From the NCBI RefSeq assembly GCF_018873765.1, contig NC_057924.1:6572001-6636000 (forward strand): a stretch of 64,000 bases of DNA, written 5' to 3'. The stretch comes from Telopea speciosissima (taxonomy: Eukaryota; Streptophyta; Magnoliopsida; Proteales; Proteaceae). Numbering within the stretch: position 1 is the stretch's first letter; every line of letters starts with the position of its first letter. Of this stretch, positions 9,946 to 20,899 are shown piece by piece. The notes below the pieces were generated by a model. That model ran no database searches and was not told the DNA's origin. It saw nothing but the letters and a program-made list of their open reading frames with translations. Both the position numbers and the translations under genes were made by a program.

Positions 9946-11990
9946 ACGACCAGACCTTTCGTTCCCAGAGTCTCAGGCGGAAGCAAACTCTTACCTATTT
10001 AAAATTTCCCTAATTTTTAATCGTCTCTTCCCTCCTGCAGGCTTCAGCAGATCCTTCCTTTTAACACTTCCTCTGCCTTCAGCGCTAATCATAGATAGAA
10101 TCCTCCCCTTAAAGCTTCTTCAAGTAACCCTAATTATTATCTGGATTGAAGGAAACAGATCCTGATTTCATATAATGGCGACAAGCATATTTGCAGTTTT
10201 TCTCAACGTCGTTGATTTTGTTCATCAAGATTCACCAAACCCCTAACCAAACTTTGTAAAACAATATCCGATTTATTCAAACCTTATCCTACCCGAATGT
10301 TTCAAACTACATTCGACCATTTTTAAACGCATCCAAACTTATCCAACCTGATTTTTTACAAATACACGAACTTTTTTCATCTGACTTTTTAACATTGGGC
10401 AAACTTTTCAAATCCAAACTTTAAAACGGACCGATTTTTTTAAACACGAACTTTTACGAATTTTCCCCAATTTTTCAAAACCACTGTTAACCTTGACCGA
10501 ACTGATTGTCCGAATTTTTAAATCATAGACAACTTTCCGTCCGAACTTTTGTAAGAGAATCCGAATTTTTCAAACCGTCACTGACGACTTATCACAAACA
10601 TTAAAATTTTGAACTTACGATCTCTCACATCCCTCCCTCCCTCTTCTGAGATTCTCTGTTTCCTCTATTACTTGCATTCTGCTATTCTTATCGGTTTGGC
10701 TCGAGATTTTGGGCACAGGTTCCCTCTTCTTCTATTACTAGAACTAAAACTTCCCCCTGTATCTATTTCTCATCAAATTATGTTAAATCAAGAGATACTA
10801 ATCGGTCGGGTTTGATAGATGATTAAGATCGCTGCTATCTAATCCCAAATTTCAGTTCGATTGGATCAGAATATTGAGAGAAATTTTGCAATGATTCTGG
10901 TTTTCCGTCATCATGGGTTATTGACGCAAGGAAGAAGACGACTCTTCCTTCCCCATGATTCCTTCTTTGTCTTTTAGTTTCACTCTTCTTGTTCCATATA
11001 TGCCCGTCCCTTTCTAGTTAACTGTACTGTGACCCGATTTCTGCATCAGATACGCTACTAGTATTAATGGACTGGAATGGGTTGTGTTGATGATGACAGA
11101 AAATAGAAAGAATGGAGAAAACTATCACTGTAGTTGTTCTTTTAAGTTCCTTTCTGAGTACAAATTATGAGTTTTAACCTGAACTCCTATCCTTCTTTCA
11201 TCTGTTGAATCAAATTATTTCATTTCAGTCCAGACATATCAATGTGAAGCAGGACCATCCCATAGGGTTTTTGAGACTTTGGCGTTTCATAATTATAAAA
11301 TTTATCAGGCTAAATATGAGAAGTTGTCAATAGTTTGATTAGGTTTTAGGGTTTGACTGTAATTTTGTTTAGGCCCCACCCTTATAATGGGCTGAAATAG
11401 AAATACCCACTAGGTAGGTCAAGAATCCACCCAAATTTTGTAATTTTTTTTTTCCCATTTATAATTAGAAGTCAAGAGGCAGAGTTCAAGCAGGTGATTT
11501 GAGGTGTGAAACTCCCTAGTTCAAGCCACTATATTCTTACTTCTAGTGGTAGTATAGGTCTAGAAAGCTGTTCTACGTATTCAGTGTTCTTGCCTTGGTT
11601 TTAGTTCTGTTGTTGTTGTATGCTTCTTACAACTGTTGGTCTTGCTGTTGTGCTTGACATTCACTATTTTTTTTGGGGGCAATTCAGGTCACTTCATGCC
11701 TTTTGTTCAAGTTTAATTTCTACTTTCTGTTATACCTAGATTGAATACTGTGATTCCATTTTTAATTTTTGCCCAAATTCAATTCTGCCTAGCATACTAT
11801 TGTTCATTTGCTCTGCACTTTATCGATATCATTGTCATTCTATTAACAATCATTCTATGGGCAACAATCGCAAGTAATCAATCCATTTCCCAGGTTCTAT
11901 TTTATAGACCAGACCATGCAATACCTTACTGCACTATCCTAAACAATTGATAATTCAATCTTTAAGTTGCCACCCCTTCCAATCACGTAG
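9946..11990 (+). other. Upstream segment, duplicate of 4489-6238
   Basis: This is the second copy of the leader-like segment, slightly longer than the first, and it again ends at the LINE scrap. Short open frames here are not conserved between the two copies and are not credible genes. A tract with gaacttt motifs at 10260-10600 mirrors 4640-4990. Confidence 0.6.
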
Positions 11991-12338
11991 ATGACTAATC
12001 CAAACTGTAAGAAAGTTATTGAAAAGGCATGGCAAAGTTCTCATACTGGTTCAGTCATGTTTAGGATTTGTCGGAAGCTGAAAGTTGTTCAACATGACAT
12101 CAAATCTTGGAACAAGACTGAATTTGATTATATTGAGGACCACATAAAATGGAGCTATGATCGCCATGTGAGGGACCCAGGGTTGTACATTCGCTGCCGA
12201 TTCATAGAGGCAGAATGCCCAGAGAGATACTTGGATTGGTGGAAGCAATCTATGTTGGGGTGTAAAGAAGCAATCAAGTACCTCTTGGAGAAAAGAGAGA
12301 ATCCAAAGAAGAATTTCAAGGTAAACCCGCAGGGCTGA
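11991..12338 (+). CDS. Chimeric LINE-PMD open reading frame (115 codons)
   Basis: One open frame starts in LINE sequence (NPNCKKVIEKAWQ, RKLKVVQHDIKSWNKTEFDY) and passes without a break into the PMD C-terminal region (SYDRHVRDPGLYIRCRFIEA, ERYLDWWKQSML, EAIKYLLEKRENPKKNFKV). The join lies at about 12150-12155 and has 4-bp microhomology (agct) between the two parents as seen in copy B. It looks like a deletion derivative of an arrangement like copy B. The upstream segment resembles a leader, so transcription is conceivable. The product would have neither an RT core nor a full PMD. A chance surviving frame is the more likely reading. Confidence 0.5.
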   Translation: MTNPNCKKVIEKAWQSSHTGSVMFRICRKLKVVQHDIKSWNKTEFDYIEDHIKWSYDRHVRDPGLYIRCRFIEAECPERYLDWWKQSMLGCKEAIKYLLEKRENPKKNFKVNPQG

Positions 12339-12414
12339 AGCTACTAAAATGAGAAACCAGGAACAGGAACAGAGCATTGAACACCTGCTTGGATTGGTGG
12401 AAGCAATCTATGTG
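12151..12414 (+). pseudogene. PMD remnant copy C
   Basis: Only the end of the PMD core and the first tail unit (rnqeqeqsiehll type) are kept. The sequence stops matching at about 12414, where a second tgattggtggaagcaatctatgt string occurs, suggesting a template switch between two PMD positions. It shows the uninterrupted version of the site that holds the GC-rich insertion in copy B. Confidence 0.8.
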
Positions 12415-12552
12415 TACATGATGATGTTTTAACCTTACATGATTTACCCTATGATTAATTCTAGATTGACCTCATGGTCAATTTAAAGGACTAACTTTAT
12501 CTCGTAAAGCTTATCAAGTTAGCAAGGATTGTGGTGAGGAGGGAATATTTAC

Positions 12553-12638
12553 ATACGTGAACGATTCACAGCCATTTAGATGGAATCCATTCTGTGGAAA
12601 TGTTCCATCTAAATGGCTGAGTCATCACGTACGTGAAC
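12553..12638. repeat. Inverted repeat / hairpin
   Basis: The arms cagccatttagatggaa (12569-12585) and ttccatctaaatggctg (12603-12619) are perfectly complementary over 17 bp around a loop of 17 bases. Complementarity continues imperfectly outward into tacgtga on both sides. It could be a miniature foldback element or a small-RNA precursor; nothing here decides between them. Confidence 0.7.
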
Positions 12639-14403
12639 ATTCCCCGCTCAGAGAAAATTACATGATTATCTACTATTGGGTTTCCCTTAACAAAACTGTC
12701 CACCTTAGGTTTGAGTTTACAAAACTACCCAATTTTGGGTTTAAGCTTACAAAAGTAACCAAAATAGTGATTCTCCTCCACTTTCTTACATATTTTGACC
12801 CTTTTGCCCCTAATTGCCTGTACCAGCCTTGTGTCACCAGTCCTATCGTCTTCTCCATGCCACTGCAGCTGCATCAGCAACCACCACCGCCACTTCCACC
12901 ACCCCACCCTGTCGTCTTCTCCGAACACCCACCCCTACTGCCCCGCTCCACCCTGGACTAGCCATGTCAAACCCATCCCTGTAACATCTCACAATCCAGT
13001 CCACCGCAAACCGCCCCTGTGCACCTCCATCGCACACACCGCCCCTGCCATTCACGCCCCCACCCCTATGCGACCACCATTCCTTTGCGTAGCCCCACAC
13101 CCCCACCTCCCTTCCCTGCAATCTCGCCACCCCGCCACGCCATTCCTTGCTACCCCCACCCCCTGTAATCCTGCCCCACGCTGCAACTACCCCTTTCCCC
13201 CACCCAGCCCAGCCCCTGCAACATCCCTACCCCTCTCCTTAATCTCAATAGCAGTTTCCTGGTTTTTGACGCATTCATGCGGACCAAATATACGAGGCCT
13301 CTACCTGTTATATGGCATGGACAATTTGGTTTATGATTTACTCTCTTTACACCTTTTCAACTTCAAATTAACTGACTATTTATTTATTTTTGTTATTAGT
13401 AAAGCTTGTTGTGGAAAGTCATGATATTTTGGGCGATTCACGACTTGAACAAGAAGAAAACCCACATGAGAGCCTTTGGGATAACCATCCTCCAGAGGAT
13501 CTTAGTAGGAACACGGAAAATAGGCCCATGAGAGGTCTTCGTGTTCATCCTTTTCTTGAGGAAACGAAGGTCCTTCATTATCCGCTGAACGAGACCACCG
13601 GAAAGGCAGATCTCCATGTCGCGGGTTACAGAAAAATTCCATCGCTAGGATCGAAGCGATGTGGACAAGCATGTGATGGTGTGCATCCACTACCATTCTT
13701 TGAGCGCAAATCCCTGACCCTGAAACCATCTTCCTCTATTGTTGTTCATGAGCGGGGCTGGCTGCAATGGCAGGGCGGTGACACACAGAGGCTGAGGATG
13801 GGGTCGTAATTTGCCGAGGCGGTGGGCACTGGGCGCTGGTGAAACCATAAAATGACAGCGACAAGGAGGGAGATAGGGGTGGCAACTGTTGGGGAGAGGT
13901 GTAGCAGGGGCGGGAGGACTTGAAAGAGATAGGGACGGAAAAATGGGGTTTGTGGGCTTGGGGTGGAGCCGTAGAGGTTATCGGAGAAGGGGAGGTAGGG
14001 GGTAAACTAGTAAAAAAATGTAGGATAATTTACACATATCACCCCTGAGGTTTGATGAAAGGATGATTTTACCCCTCAGTTTTGGAAAATTCTGCGTATC
14101 CCCCTGAGGTTTACAAACGGTAACAAATAAACCCATTCCGTCAGTTTATGACTAACACTGTTAAAATCAAAAGATAAAATGACAAAAACACCCTTCAAGA
14201 AAGAAAAAAACCTACAACTCATTTTCCCCAAATCGATTTGGGGAAGATAAGCTACATGTATCTCCATATATCTTTTTCCCTTTCTTCTTCCTCTTCTTCT
14301 TCTTCCTCCTGCAAGCCCACTTGCTCCCACCCCTCTACAATCCCATCCATGCAAGTCACAATCCCCACTCTCCTCCACCTGAGAAACATATTCGGAGAAC
14401 CCA

Positions 14404-14658
14404 TTGATCAAGCAGTATAGTGCGGAGTACTGGATCTTGGGTGATTTGATGACTACCGAGGAATTTAGAGAACGTTCTTTTGTGAGGAGGGTTTTAAATG
14501 TTGCGGAAGCTGATGTTATATTTGTGCCGTTCTTTGCGACCCTTGGTGTAGAAATGCAATTGGGTATGGCGAAGGGGGCGTTCAGAAAGAAAATTGGCAA
14601 TGACGATTATGAGAGGCAGAAGCAGGTGGTGGACTTGATTCATGGTACTGATGACTAG
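14404..14658 (+). pseudogene. Captured GT47 exostosin fragment, second part
   Basis: The frame includes QYSAEYWILGDLMTTEEF, EADVIFVPFFATLGVEMQLG and NDDYERQKQVVDLI. This is the early exostosin-domain sequence of plant GT47 glycosyltransferases of the arabinosyltransferase ARAD-like group. The family acts in the Golgi on cell-wall polysaccharides. The part lies downstream of the SLNYGLLDKYW segment in normal proteins, but here it points the opposite way from that segment (15061-15335). It ends soon after with a stop at 14656-14658. Confidence 0.8.
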
Positions 14659-15060
14659 AAATGGTATGGTGGCAGGGACTCCGTCTAGAAATATGATTTT
14701 GTTTGTTCATTTTGCTTTCATTTGTTAGTGATCTAGGATTTGGGTTTAGTTAGGGTTTTCTCTGGTGATGTGAGAGTGCAATTTGATAAGATTGTGGGTT
14801 TTATTTTTTCAGATCAAGGAAGGGCAGCAATAGCTCCCCAAGGAGATTTATTATGAAAACAAAGAGGGGGAGAGTGCAATTTGATAAGATCGTGGATTTG
14901 TTGCCCTAGATTTGTTCTGTAAGTGAATCTAGTTCGCTCTAGATCGTGGGTTCATTTGAAGTTCTGTGCAGTAACAACTGCTCCAATAATCATACTTAGC
15001 TTCCCTTTCAAAGAAAGCTCAGAGTGTAGTTCATTGTCGACATCACTGCCGAGTTTGGAA

Positions 15061-15335
15061 TCACCTTTCATGGTCCAATATTTGTCTAACAAACCGTAAT
15101 TGAGTGATCTGGGGAGCTCTGCAACGTAGACTTTGATGCATTGGTTGGGATTTTGGGGGATTTTGCTAGAGGAAATGAGAGGTGAAGGGGGAGTAAAGTA
15201 ATGTTTATGTGTTGTGAAGAAGAGGAAGAAGAGAGAGACTGATAGAACACAGAGAATGGAGAATGAGAGTAAGAGAGAAGGTATAGCACAGGGGAGAGTT
15301 GCTCTTTGCAGCCATGGTTCTCTGTATGCCTTCAA
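15061..15335 (-). pseudogene. Captured GT47 exostosin fragment, N-terminal part
   Basis: On the minus strand the frame encodes a hydrophobic signal-anchor (SLLLSFSILCVLSVSLFFLF) and then IKVYVAELPRSLNYGLLDKY, the start of the lumenal exostosin region of a type II Golgi GT47 enzyme. The frame continues into non-homologous sequence. Together with 14404-14658 it shows that one source gene, or two related ones, supplied both pieces, with one inverted. No ATG opens this frame at the expected place. Confidence 0.8.
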
Positions 15336-15748
15336 TGGCAGATTTTGGAACTAGAAGTATCAGGTCGAATGAAAGGGTTTTGAAACCTGCAATTCATCTT
15401 CCCCAATCGATCTGGGGAAGATGAGTTGCAGGTTTTTTTTTTTTTTTCCCCTTTTTTTGTAAGGGTAATTTTATCAGTTCACCTCTTATTTTTAACACTA
15501 AGTCATGAACTGACGGAATGGGCTTATTTGTTACTGTTTGCAAATCTCAGGGGGTTACGCAGAATGTTTCAAAACTAAGGGGTAAAATTATCCTTTCGTC
15601 AAACCTCAGGGGTGGTATGTGTAAATTACCCAAAAATGTAAACAATTGAGGGGTGGAATACTGAATTGGACAGTTTTGTAAACTCAAACCTAAGATAGAC
15701 AGTTTTGTAAAGGAAAACCCAATAGTAGATAATCATGTAATTTTCCCC

Positions 15749-16727
15749 ATTTTTTATCTACCATATAACATGTGTTACGATTGTACGGAAACACTTTGTA
15801 CAATTCCTATGTTTGGGAAAACTTAATATTTCGATAACCAAACACAAAGGTCTTCTAAAACTGGTTTTGAGAACATGCTCTACTTTTGCAATCTTCATTT
15901 TCATCTGCCCAACGTTAGAGGACTATCATCTTCGAAGCAGTTTAGCATTTCTTAACACATAATGGATGCAATTAGCGTGACGGCACACATTATCTGTGAA
16001 AAACAATGAATCAAGAAGTTTTGTATGAATATTAGTTGTTCATATATTTATACAACAAAAACTCAAGGGTCTCTTTAGAAGTAACTTGGATGCATTTGTT
16101 TGTGAATAATAACAATTTTTATATGATTTTTATTCTTGACGAGATATTGGAGTAAACTAACAGGGGATGACATTCTTCTTGTCAACATTTTCATTGATGG
16201 TGATGGTTGACAGCGGTCAAAATCTTTAGAGGAGATTAGCCTTGCCCATTTAAGATTGTCATGGTGGTTGGCCAAATGATGAAATTTGTTTTGGATCAAC
16301 TTTTGGTTACTCTCCTTTGAAGATCTCAATGGTATCACCTATTGTCCATCTAAGATCATCATTTGTGTGTGTGTGCACGCGTGCTTTAGAACAAACGTGG
16401 GGTAACAATGGACAACGAATGGTGCATGGCAAGAGCAGCTTGAAGAAGAAGAAGATAAAAGACAAGAGGCAGCATCTGTAGTGATCCTCCAAAGCTTCAA
16501 ATTTAATAGGCGGATTGAATGAGAGTGGATAGATGTGAACGTGAAGCTGTGAAATAATTCTTGAATGTTCATTCTGATATTTATTTTGTGATGTGTTTGA
16601 TCACATTGTGAAAGATGAGGCATACTATTAGATATTGCCATGTTTGTTGTATCATGCATATGTTATAGTACTTGACATGTCTTAATAATTCTGAAAGAAA
16701 GTAGTACTCCCTCAAGTTCTTACTCAT
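15749..16727. other. Intergenic with duplicated segments
   Basis: Bases 16020-16300 match 25750-26040 (ttcatatatttatacaacaaaaact, gatgcatttgttt, gagatattggagtaaactaac). Bases 16585-16727 match the end of the PMD 3' flank (gtttgatcacattgtgaaagatgagg in pieces), so a scrap of that flank also lies here. No gene is supported. Confidence 0.55.
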
Positions 16728-18789
16728 TATGACCAGATTTGGGAATCGGACCAGAACTGACCCAGTAAGAACCAGAATCACCCACACATTAATTATTGAT
16801 TTGATTTTGAATCTAAGTTATGAAACCACTTAGTAAATGGTTCAGGTCGTTTTGGGAAGGGTCTTCCAATGGTTTCAAAATCGAAAGATCAATTTGGAAC
16901 TAGCTAGAATTGGAATCGCCAAGACCTATTCAAAACCTACATTTTATCATATATTTGGTGTTGTTGATGTTAATAAATAAAAAAATGCCAAAATAATCAT
17001 CAACAACACTGTTCTTTGATAACATTTTTCAATTTTTTTTGAACTTAGGTTGGTTTCCTCTCAGTCCCACTGTTCTTTGGTTGTCCCACTTTGAAGGGTC
17101 TTATTCACTTACATATTTTGGATGTATATATGAGGCAAGGTCTTTCACGTAATGTAGGATTTCTTCCACTGATCTGTAAAAGGGTTGGAATCCTTTAAGC
17201 TTTACTGGGTTTTCTGATTTCTTTCCATTGGGCTTTGTTATTGCTGGTTCTTTTAATCTCTTCTTAGGAAAGGTCTGACCTATCACAATACTAAGCAGTA
17301 AGACTGTAAGAGAGATTATCTAGTTCACAAGATCAATTTTTCGTTTTAAGTTTGCTGATTCTCAAATTTTTATTGTAAGTTTGTTGATTCTCTGCGAATC
17401 GGACAACTCAGATCTGAATTTTAATTTTTGTTTGCAAATTAAGAAAGAGAAGGGAGGAGAGTTGCAGGAGAGAGAGAGGAGGGTTGGGTTGCCGTCTCCG
17501 AGAGTTGCAACAGAGAGAGAGAGAGAGGATGGTGACCAATACTCCACGACAATGGAAGATCAGTGGTGATGATCAGCCCTCCGTTTTGGGGTGCCGCCAG
17601 AGTGGGAGAGGGAGGTTAAAAGGCTTGAAGGACCATATCCAACTCAGATGTCAACGATAGCATGATCAGCCATTCGAAGCAGCAGTAGCAGCAGCGTTGA
17701 GCTTGAAATTGATCAACTTGAAATGTCATCGATAGAAGCATCAGCGCTGTTGGGGAATATGCATGGTACATGGGGATTTGAACCGATCCTCTTAGAAACG
17801 AATCCAATTTTGGATCACCTTCTCCACCATTAATTCCTTGTGCGCTCTGTATTCCTTCAATGAGATAGTCACCATATCAAATATTTGGTTTCGAGAGATA
17901 TAACATCGATATGGTAAATCAGAAATTTGGCATCGTTACATTCAGTAGTTTCCACAATCGGTAGATACGAGAGATGGTAGTAGATTATTTTGGGGAAAGG
18001 TCACTAAATCTTGTTTGAGTTTTTAGTTTTTTTCCGCTGGAAACAAGAGAGAAAGAGGTTGGGTTGGTTCATGTCCGAGGAGACGATAGATGTTGTGCAG
18101 ATGATTTTGGGGAAGATGTGTGATGCACAATTACATTTTAACCCCTGTTAACAAAATTTAGTTACAATTCTAGGGCTTTTTTGACTTTTCGGCAATGAAT
18201 GTGATTTCACTCAATTATTCTTATAAATCTATTTTCAATTGTGTCCTTAATTGTAGTTTTAAGAGGGTAGTAGGTGTCTTGTTATGTTTGGATAAATAAG
18301 ATACCCTTGTTACGTTAATAATTCTTTTTTTTTAATTTATTGGTATTATTAGTAATGAACATTTTCTTTTAAGCATTTAGGTTACTTTTTTATGGAAAAT
18401 TTATATGTATCTCTCCTGAGGTATCACATAATTACAAAAACATCCATCAATTTTAGATAATTACTCATGCCCCTTACTTAAAAAAAAAAGGAGTAAATTA
18501 CTCCCCCCTCCCCTCGAATATGCTCTAATGACAAACCCCTCCCCTGGGTATTGCGTAATGACTCTCCCCTCCCTTGCATTAACAAGATTCTATCAACTGT
18601 ACCCATTCCGTTAAAAATGACTGTTAAGTGTTCTGAAAAGACCATATTACCCTTTGAAAGTTAAGTTTTAGTAAGAAACCATATTACCCTCTGAGGATTA
18701 AGTCTTTCGAAAAGACCATATTACCCTAGTGTCTTAAAACATTCTACTCTTTCTCTTTTCCCTATCGTCTTCAAAGCTGGAAAAGAGAA

Positions 18790-19150
18790 ACTCGAATTGT
18801 GAAAACAGGAGAACAATCGGAAGACAATGTCCAATAATTTGCTTTTGTTCCCCTGTCATCTTCTTCTCCCCAACTTTCTTCTCCTGTTCCTTCTCCTTCT
18901 TCCTCTTGCTGGTGAGATCGACCGAACAATCGATGTCTTCGATGACGATGACGGACTTGCGGAGGTCTCATTAAGAGCTTTCGCAGCTCCGTATTGTTCT
19001 TCACGGTGGTGAGTTCGAGGTCATAGATGTTGTAGTTCAAGAGATTTGCCATGGTGGCGATCATGGTGGTCTTTCCGTCACTGGAGGGCCGTACAGCAAG
19101 TAACCCCTCTTCCAAGCTTTGTCGATCTTGGGGTAGTAACGCTCCAATTT
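18790..19150 (-). pseudogene. Captured AAA-ATPase core fragment (BCS1-like)
   Basis: The minus strand encodes GKTTMIATMANLLNYNIYD and LELTTVKNNTELRKLL, the Walker A end and following helix of plant mitochondrial BCS1-like AAA-ATPases. In the next frame it has VIVIEDIDCSVDLT (Walker B) and a Lys/Glu-rich loop. The usual GPPGTGK Walker A start is altered (VRPSSDGKTT), and a frame change separates the two motifs, so no active ATPase is possible. It continues from the N-terminal piece at 19657-20145. Confidence 0.85.
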
Positions 19151-19656
19151 TATGAGATTTTTTAATGAGAAGATAGTAAGTTAGGTTTATGTAGGTTCGA
19201 GTGGGAGTGTTAATCGCATATAATTCCCTCGAATAAGTTAGCTTCCTTCTTTTTTTCACATTTGAGATCAATGCGGGTGAGTTGGTTTTACTGTTTAGCT
19301 TTCATTATTTTAGAACACATCATCTTATGTTGAGTTAATGATATTACAATCTTCTTCAGGGAATGAAATTCGGGAAACATTGCGAGCCCTTCAACCGAGC
19401 AAAACAGAAGCACTCTCAAGCACGATCGCTTGCAAACTTTCATTGCCCAATGAGACATCATCTAATGCTCTTCCCAGTAGACGATGATTGCATCTCACTG
19501 TCTAAGTCTTTCCGAAGCACTTCTCAAAGAAAGTTTTGCCAAAATTATCGATGATATTCCCAAGCCTACCTTTGCCACCATCAAACCCTTGCCCCCAAAA
19601 AATTTCTTCCAATGAAGAAACTCTCACTCTTTGCTCCATCATCTCTTGGATGTTCT

Positions 19657-20145
19657 TCAAAATTGACCAATAAATTTTGGCGGAATTAATGTGAGATCTC
19701 TGTGGCGCTTGTGCAAGGAGAGCCTAAAAGAACGCTTTTTCTCGGAGTAATTATCGCCGTACAAAGGGTTTTGACGGTTGGTGGTGGAGACATGGGCTTT
19801 CCACCAGATCTTGACCCTTTCAAAATGATCGGTGACTTCCTCATGGTTATCAAGGTTGAGAACCAGTTTTGCAGAGTTGGTGGTGATATCGGCTTTGAGT
19901 CGCTTGGCTTGTGTGGAGGAATGGGTGCTTAGGTAGGCTTCGATGGAGGTGTAAGCCTTATTCCGGCTGAAAAACGACCGCCATTGTGCTCGTGGAAGCT
20001 GATTTACCATGTTCATAAGCTGGAAACCAGTTGGTGCTGTTTGATTGTTCATCTGGGTTGGAGGCAAATGGCGTTGCAGGTAGAAGAAGAAGAAGAAGAA
20101 GAAGAAGAAGGGCACTTTTTTTTCGGTAAATAAGAAGAAGGGCAT
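19657..20145 (-). pseudogene. Captured AAA-ATPase N-terminal fragment (BCS1-like)
   Basis: The minus-strand frame contains AYTSIEAYLSTHSSTQAKRL, KLVLNLDNHEEVTDHFERVK and SFRLSLHKRHRDLT. This is the N-terminal region (AAA-type ATPase N-terminal domain) of the same plant family as 18790-19150 (SAIEAYLS, QAKRLKA, DDHEEVTDEF, FHKRHRE). Orientation and order match a single captured gene with the middle removed. The first 40 codons are low-complexity (Phe run from a ttc repeat) and are not part of the source protein. Confidence 0.85.
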
Positions 20146-20797
20146 TAGGGAGGGTAATCTTGGGATATCATAATCATAAGGGTATTTGTGGGTTTAAATG
20201 AAAATATTTTGGGTGATGTCATCACTTAACAGTCATTTTTAACGGAATGGGTACGGTTGATAGAATCTTGTTAATGCAAGGGAGGGGAGAGTCATTACGC
20301 AATACCCAGGGGAGGGGTTTGTCATTAAAGCATAATCGAGGGGAGGGGGGAGTAATTTACTCAAAAAAAAGTTAACAAATGCACTCATGTCGTTAGTTGT
20401 TCCTGTTAGGATGGAATGACATCATTGTCCTCTTCTTCTTCTTCTTCTTGGCTCTCACCCTCCTTTTCTGATCCGCGTTGCCATCTAGAAACCCCCACCT
20501 TCTTCCCTGTCTTCTCCTAATTTTCTAAACCCTAACCTAGAGCCATGACCGTCAATCTGAAAGCTGGATTTATTTCCAGGAAACCTTGGCCAAATCATAT
20601 GATAATGTTTCCATGGCCTTCGACGACTCTTTCTCGTTGTCAGAGATAATTTGACGCATCAGAGGGTCATAGATTCCCGTAGCCTTTCTTTGATTTCTGT
20701 TATTTCATTTTTATTTTTTTTTTTCTTCCTTTTGCTCCCTCCTCTTAATTGTTAAAAGTAATAGTTGGGGATTTGGAGGCAGAATAAGGGCAAGAAA

Positions 20798-20899
20798 ATG
20801 TATGTGGTTCCTCCACCTCAGGGTTCCGATCCGAGCACCCCCGCCGGAGACGATGGCTCCAAGAACCTCAGGACTCACCAGGCCTGGAAAGGCAGCAAT
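20798..20899 (+). pseudogene. Captured first exon of DHHC protein S-acyltransferase
   Basis: The exon reads MYVVPPPQGSDPSTP and ends NLRTHQAWKGSN directly before a perfect donor gtaagt. Plant PAT proteins of the DHHC-CRD class begin MYVVPPPQ and continue ...VYQTWKGSN at their first exon border. The exon, its 5' leader (ccctaacctagagcc region) and part of the first intron are held inside Pack-MULE 4; the membrane segments and the DHHC catalytic domain are missing. The exon frame is still open, so a fusion transcript could use it. Confidence 0.8.

Larger units (their letters stand above)
14023..15631. mobile_element. Pack-MULE 3 (nested, carries GT47 fragments)
   Basis: This is a 1,609-bp element with TIRs of about 230 bp: left ggataatttacacatatcac, right (reverse complement) gggtaatttacacataccac, then cccctgaggtttga or cccctgaggtttgac and onward. 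The flanks aaaaatgta (14014-14022) and aaaaatgta (15632-15640) are an exact 9-bp target duplication, diagnostic of Mutator-like transposition. It lies inside element 2, so it is the younger of the two. It carries two exostosin-family gene pieces and no transposase. Confidence 0.93.
12653..15748. mobile_element. MULE-like element 2 (outer), host to element 3
   Basis: The TIRs are long and similar: left gaaaattacatgattatc, then tactattgggtttcccttaa and taggtttgagtttacaaaac; the right end, reverse-complemented, has the same blocks (15641-15748). No target duplication was found at the chosen ends. Element 3 (14023-15631) is inserted near its right TIR. The remaining internal DNA is C-rich (12830-13240) and then holds a 139-codon frame at 13390-13809 that starts [19 protein letters not shown]. 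That frame is not recognised and may be a captured piece. Confidence 0.75.
18491..20362. mobile_element. Pack-MULE 5 (nested, carries AAA-ATPase fragments)
   Basis: A 1,872-bp element has ends gagtaaattactcccccctc (left) and, reverse-complemented, gagtaaattactcccccctc (right). The TIRs run inward through tgacaaacccctcccctggg, cattccgttaaaaatgactg and more, over 100 bp. The exact flanks aaaaaaaag at 18482-18490 and 20363-20371 form a 9-bp target duplication, though in A-rich DNA. It is inserted in Pack-MULE 4. It carries minus-strand pieces of a BCS1-like AAA-ATPase and a stretch at 19360-19620 whose frame (about IRETLRALQPSKTEALSS) was not recognised. Confidence 0.9.

Noticed and set aside
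12795-13424. 209-codon Pro/Thr/Ser-rich frame
   Set aside because: It comes from a C-rich tract inside a MULE-like element, is overlapped by minus-strand frames, and shows no known domain.
12653-15748. 9-bp target duplication for the outer MULE 2
   Set aside because: The flanks next to the best TIR ends (ccccgctca and attttttat) do not match, so transposition evidence rests on the TIRs alone.
17101-17286. 61-codon minus frame with FYRSVEEILHYVKDLASYI
   Set aside because: It reads like a protein piece, but no family was recognised and no splice or start signal supports a gene.
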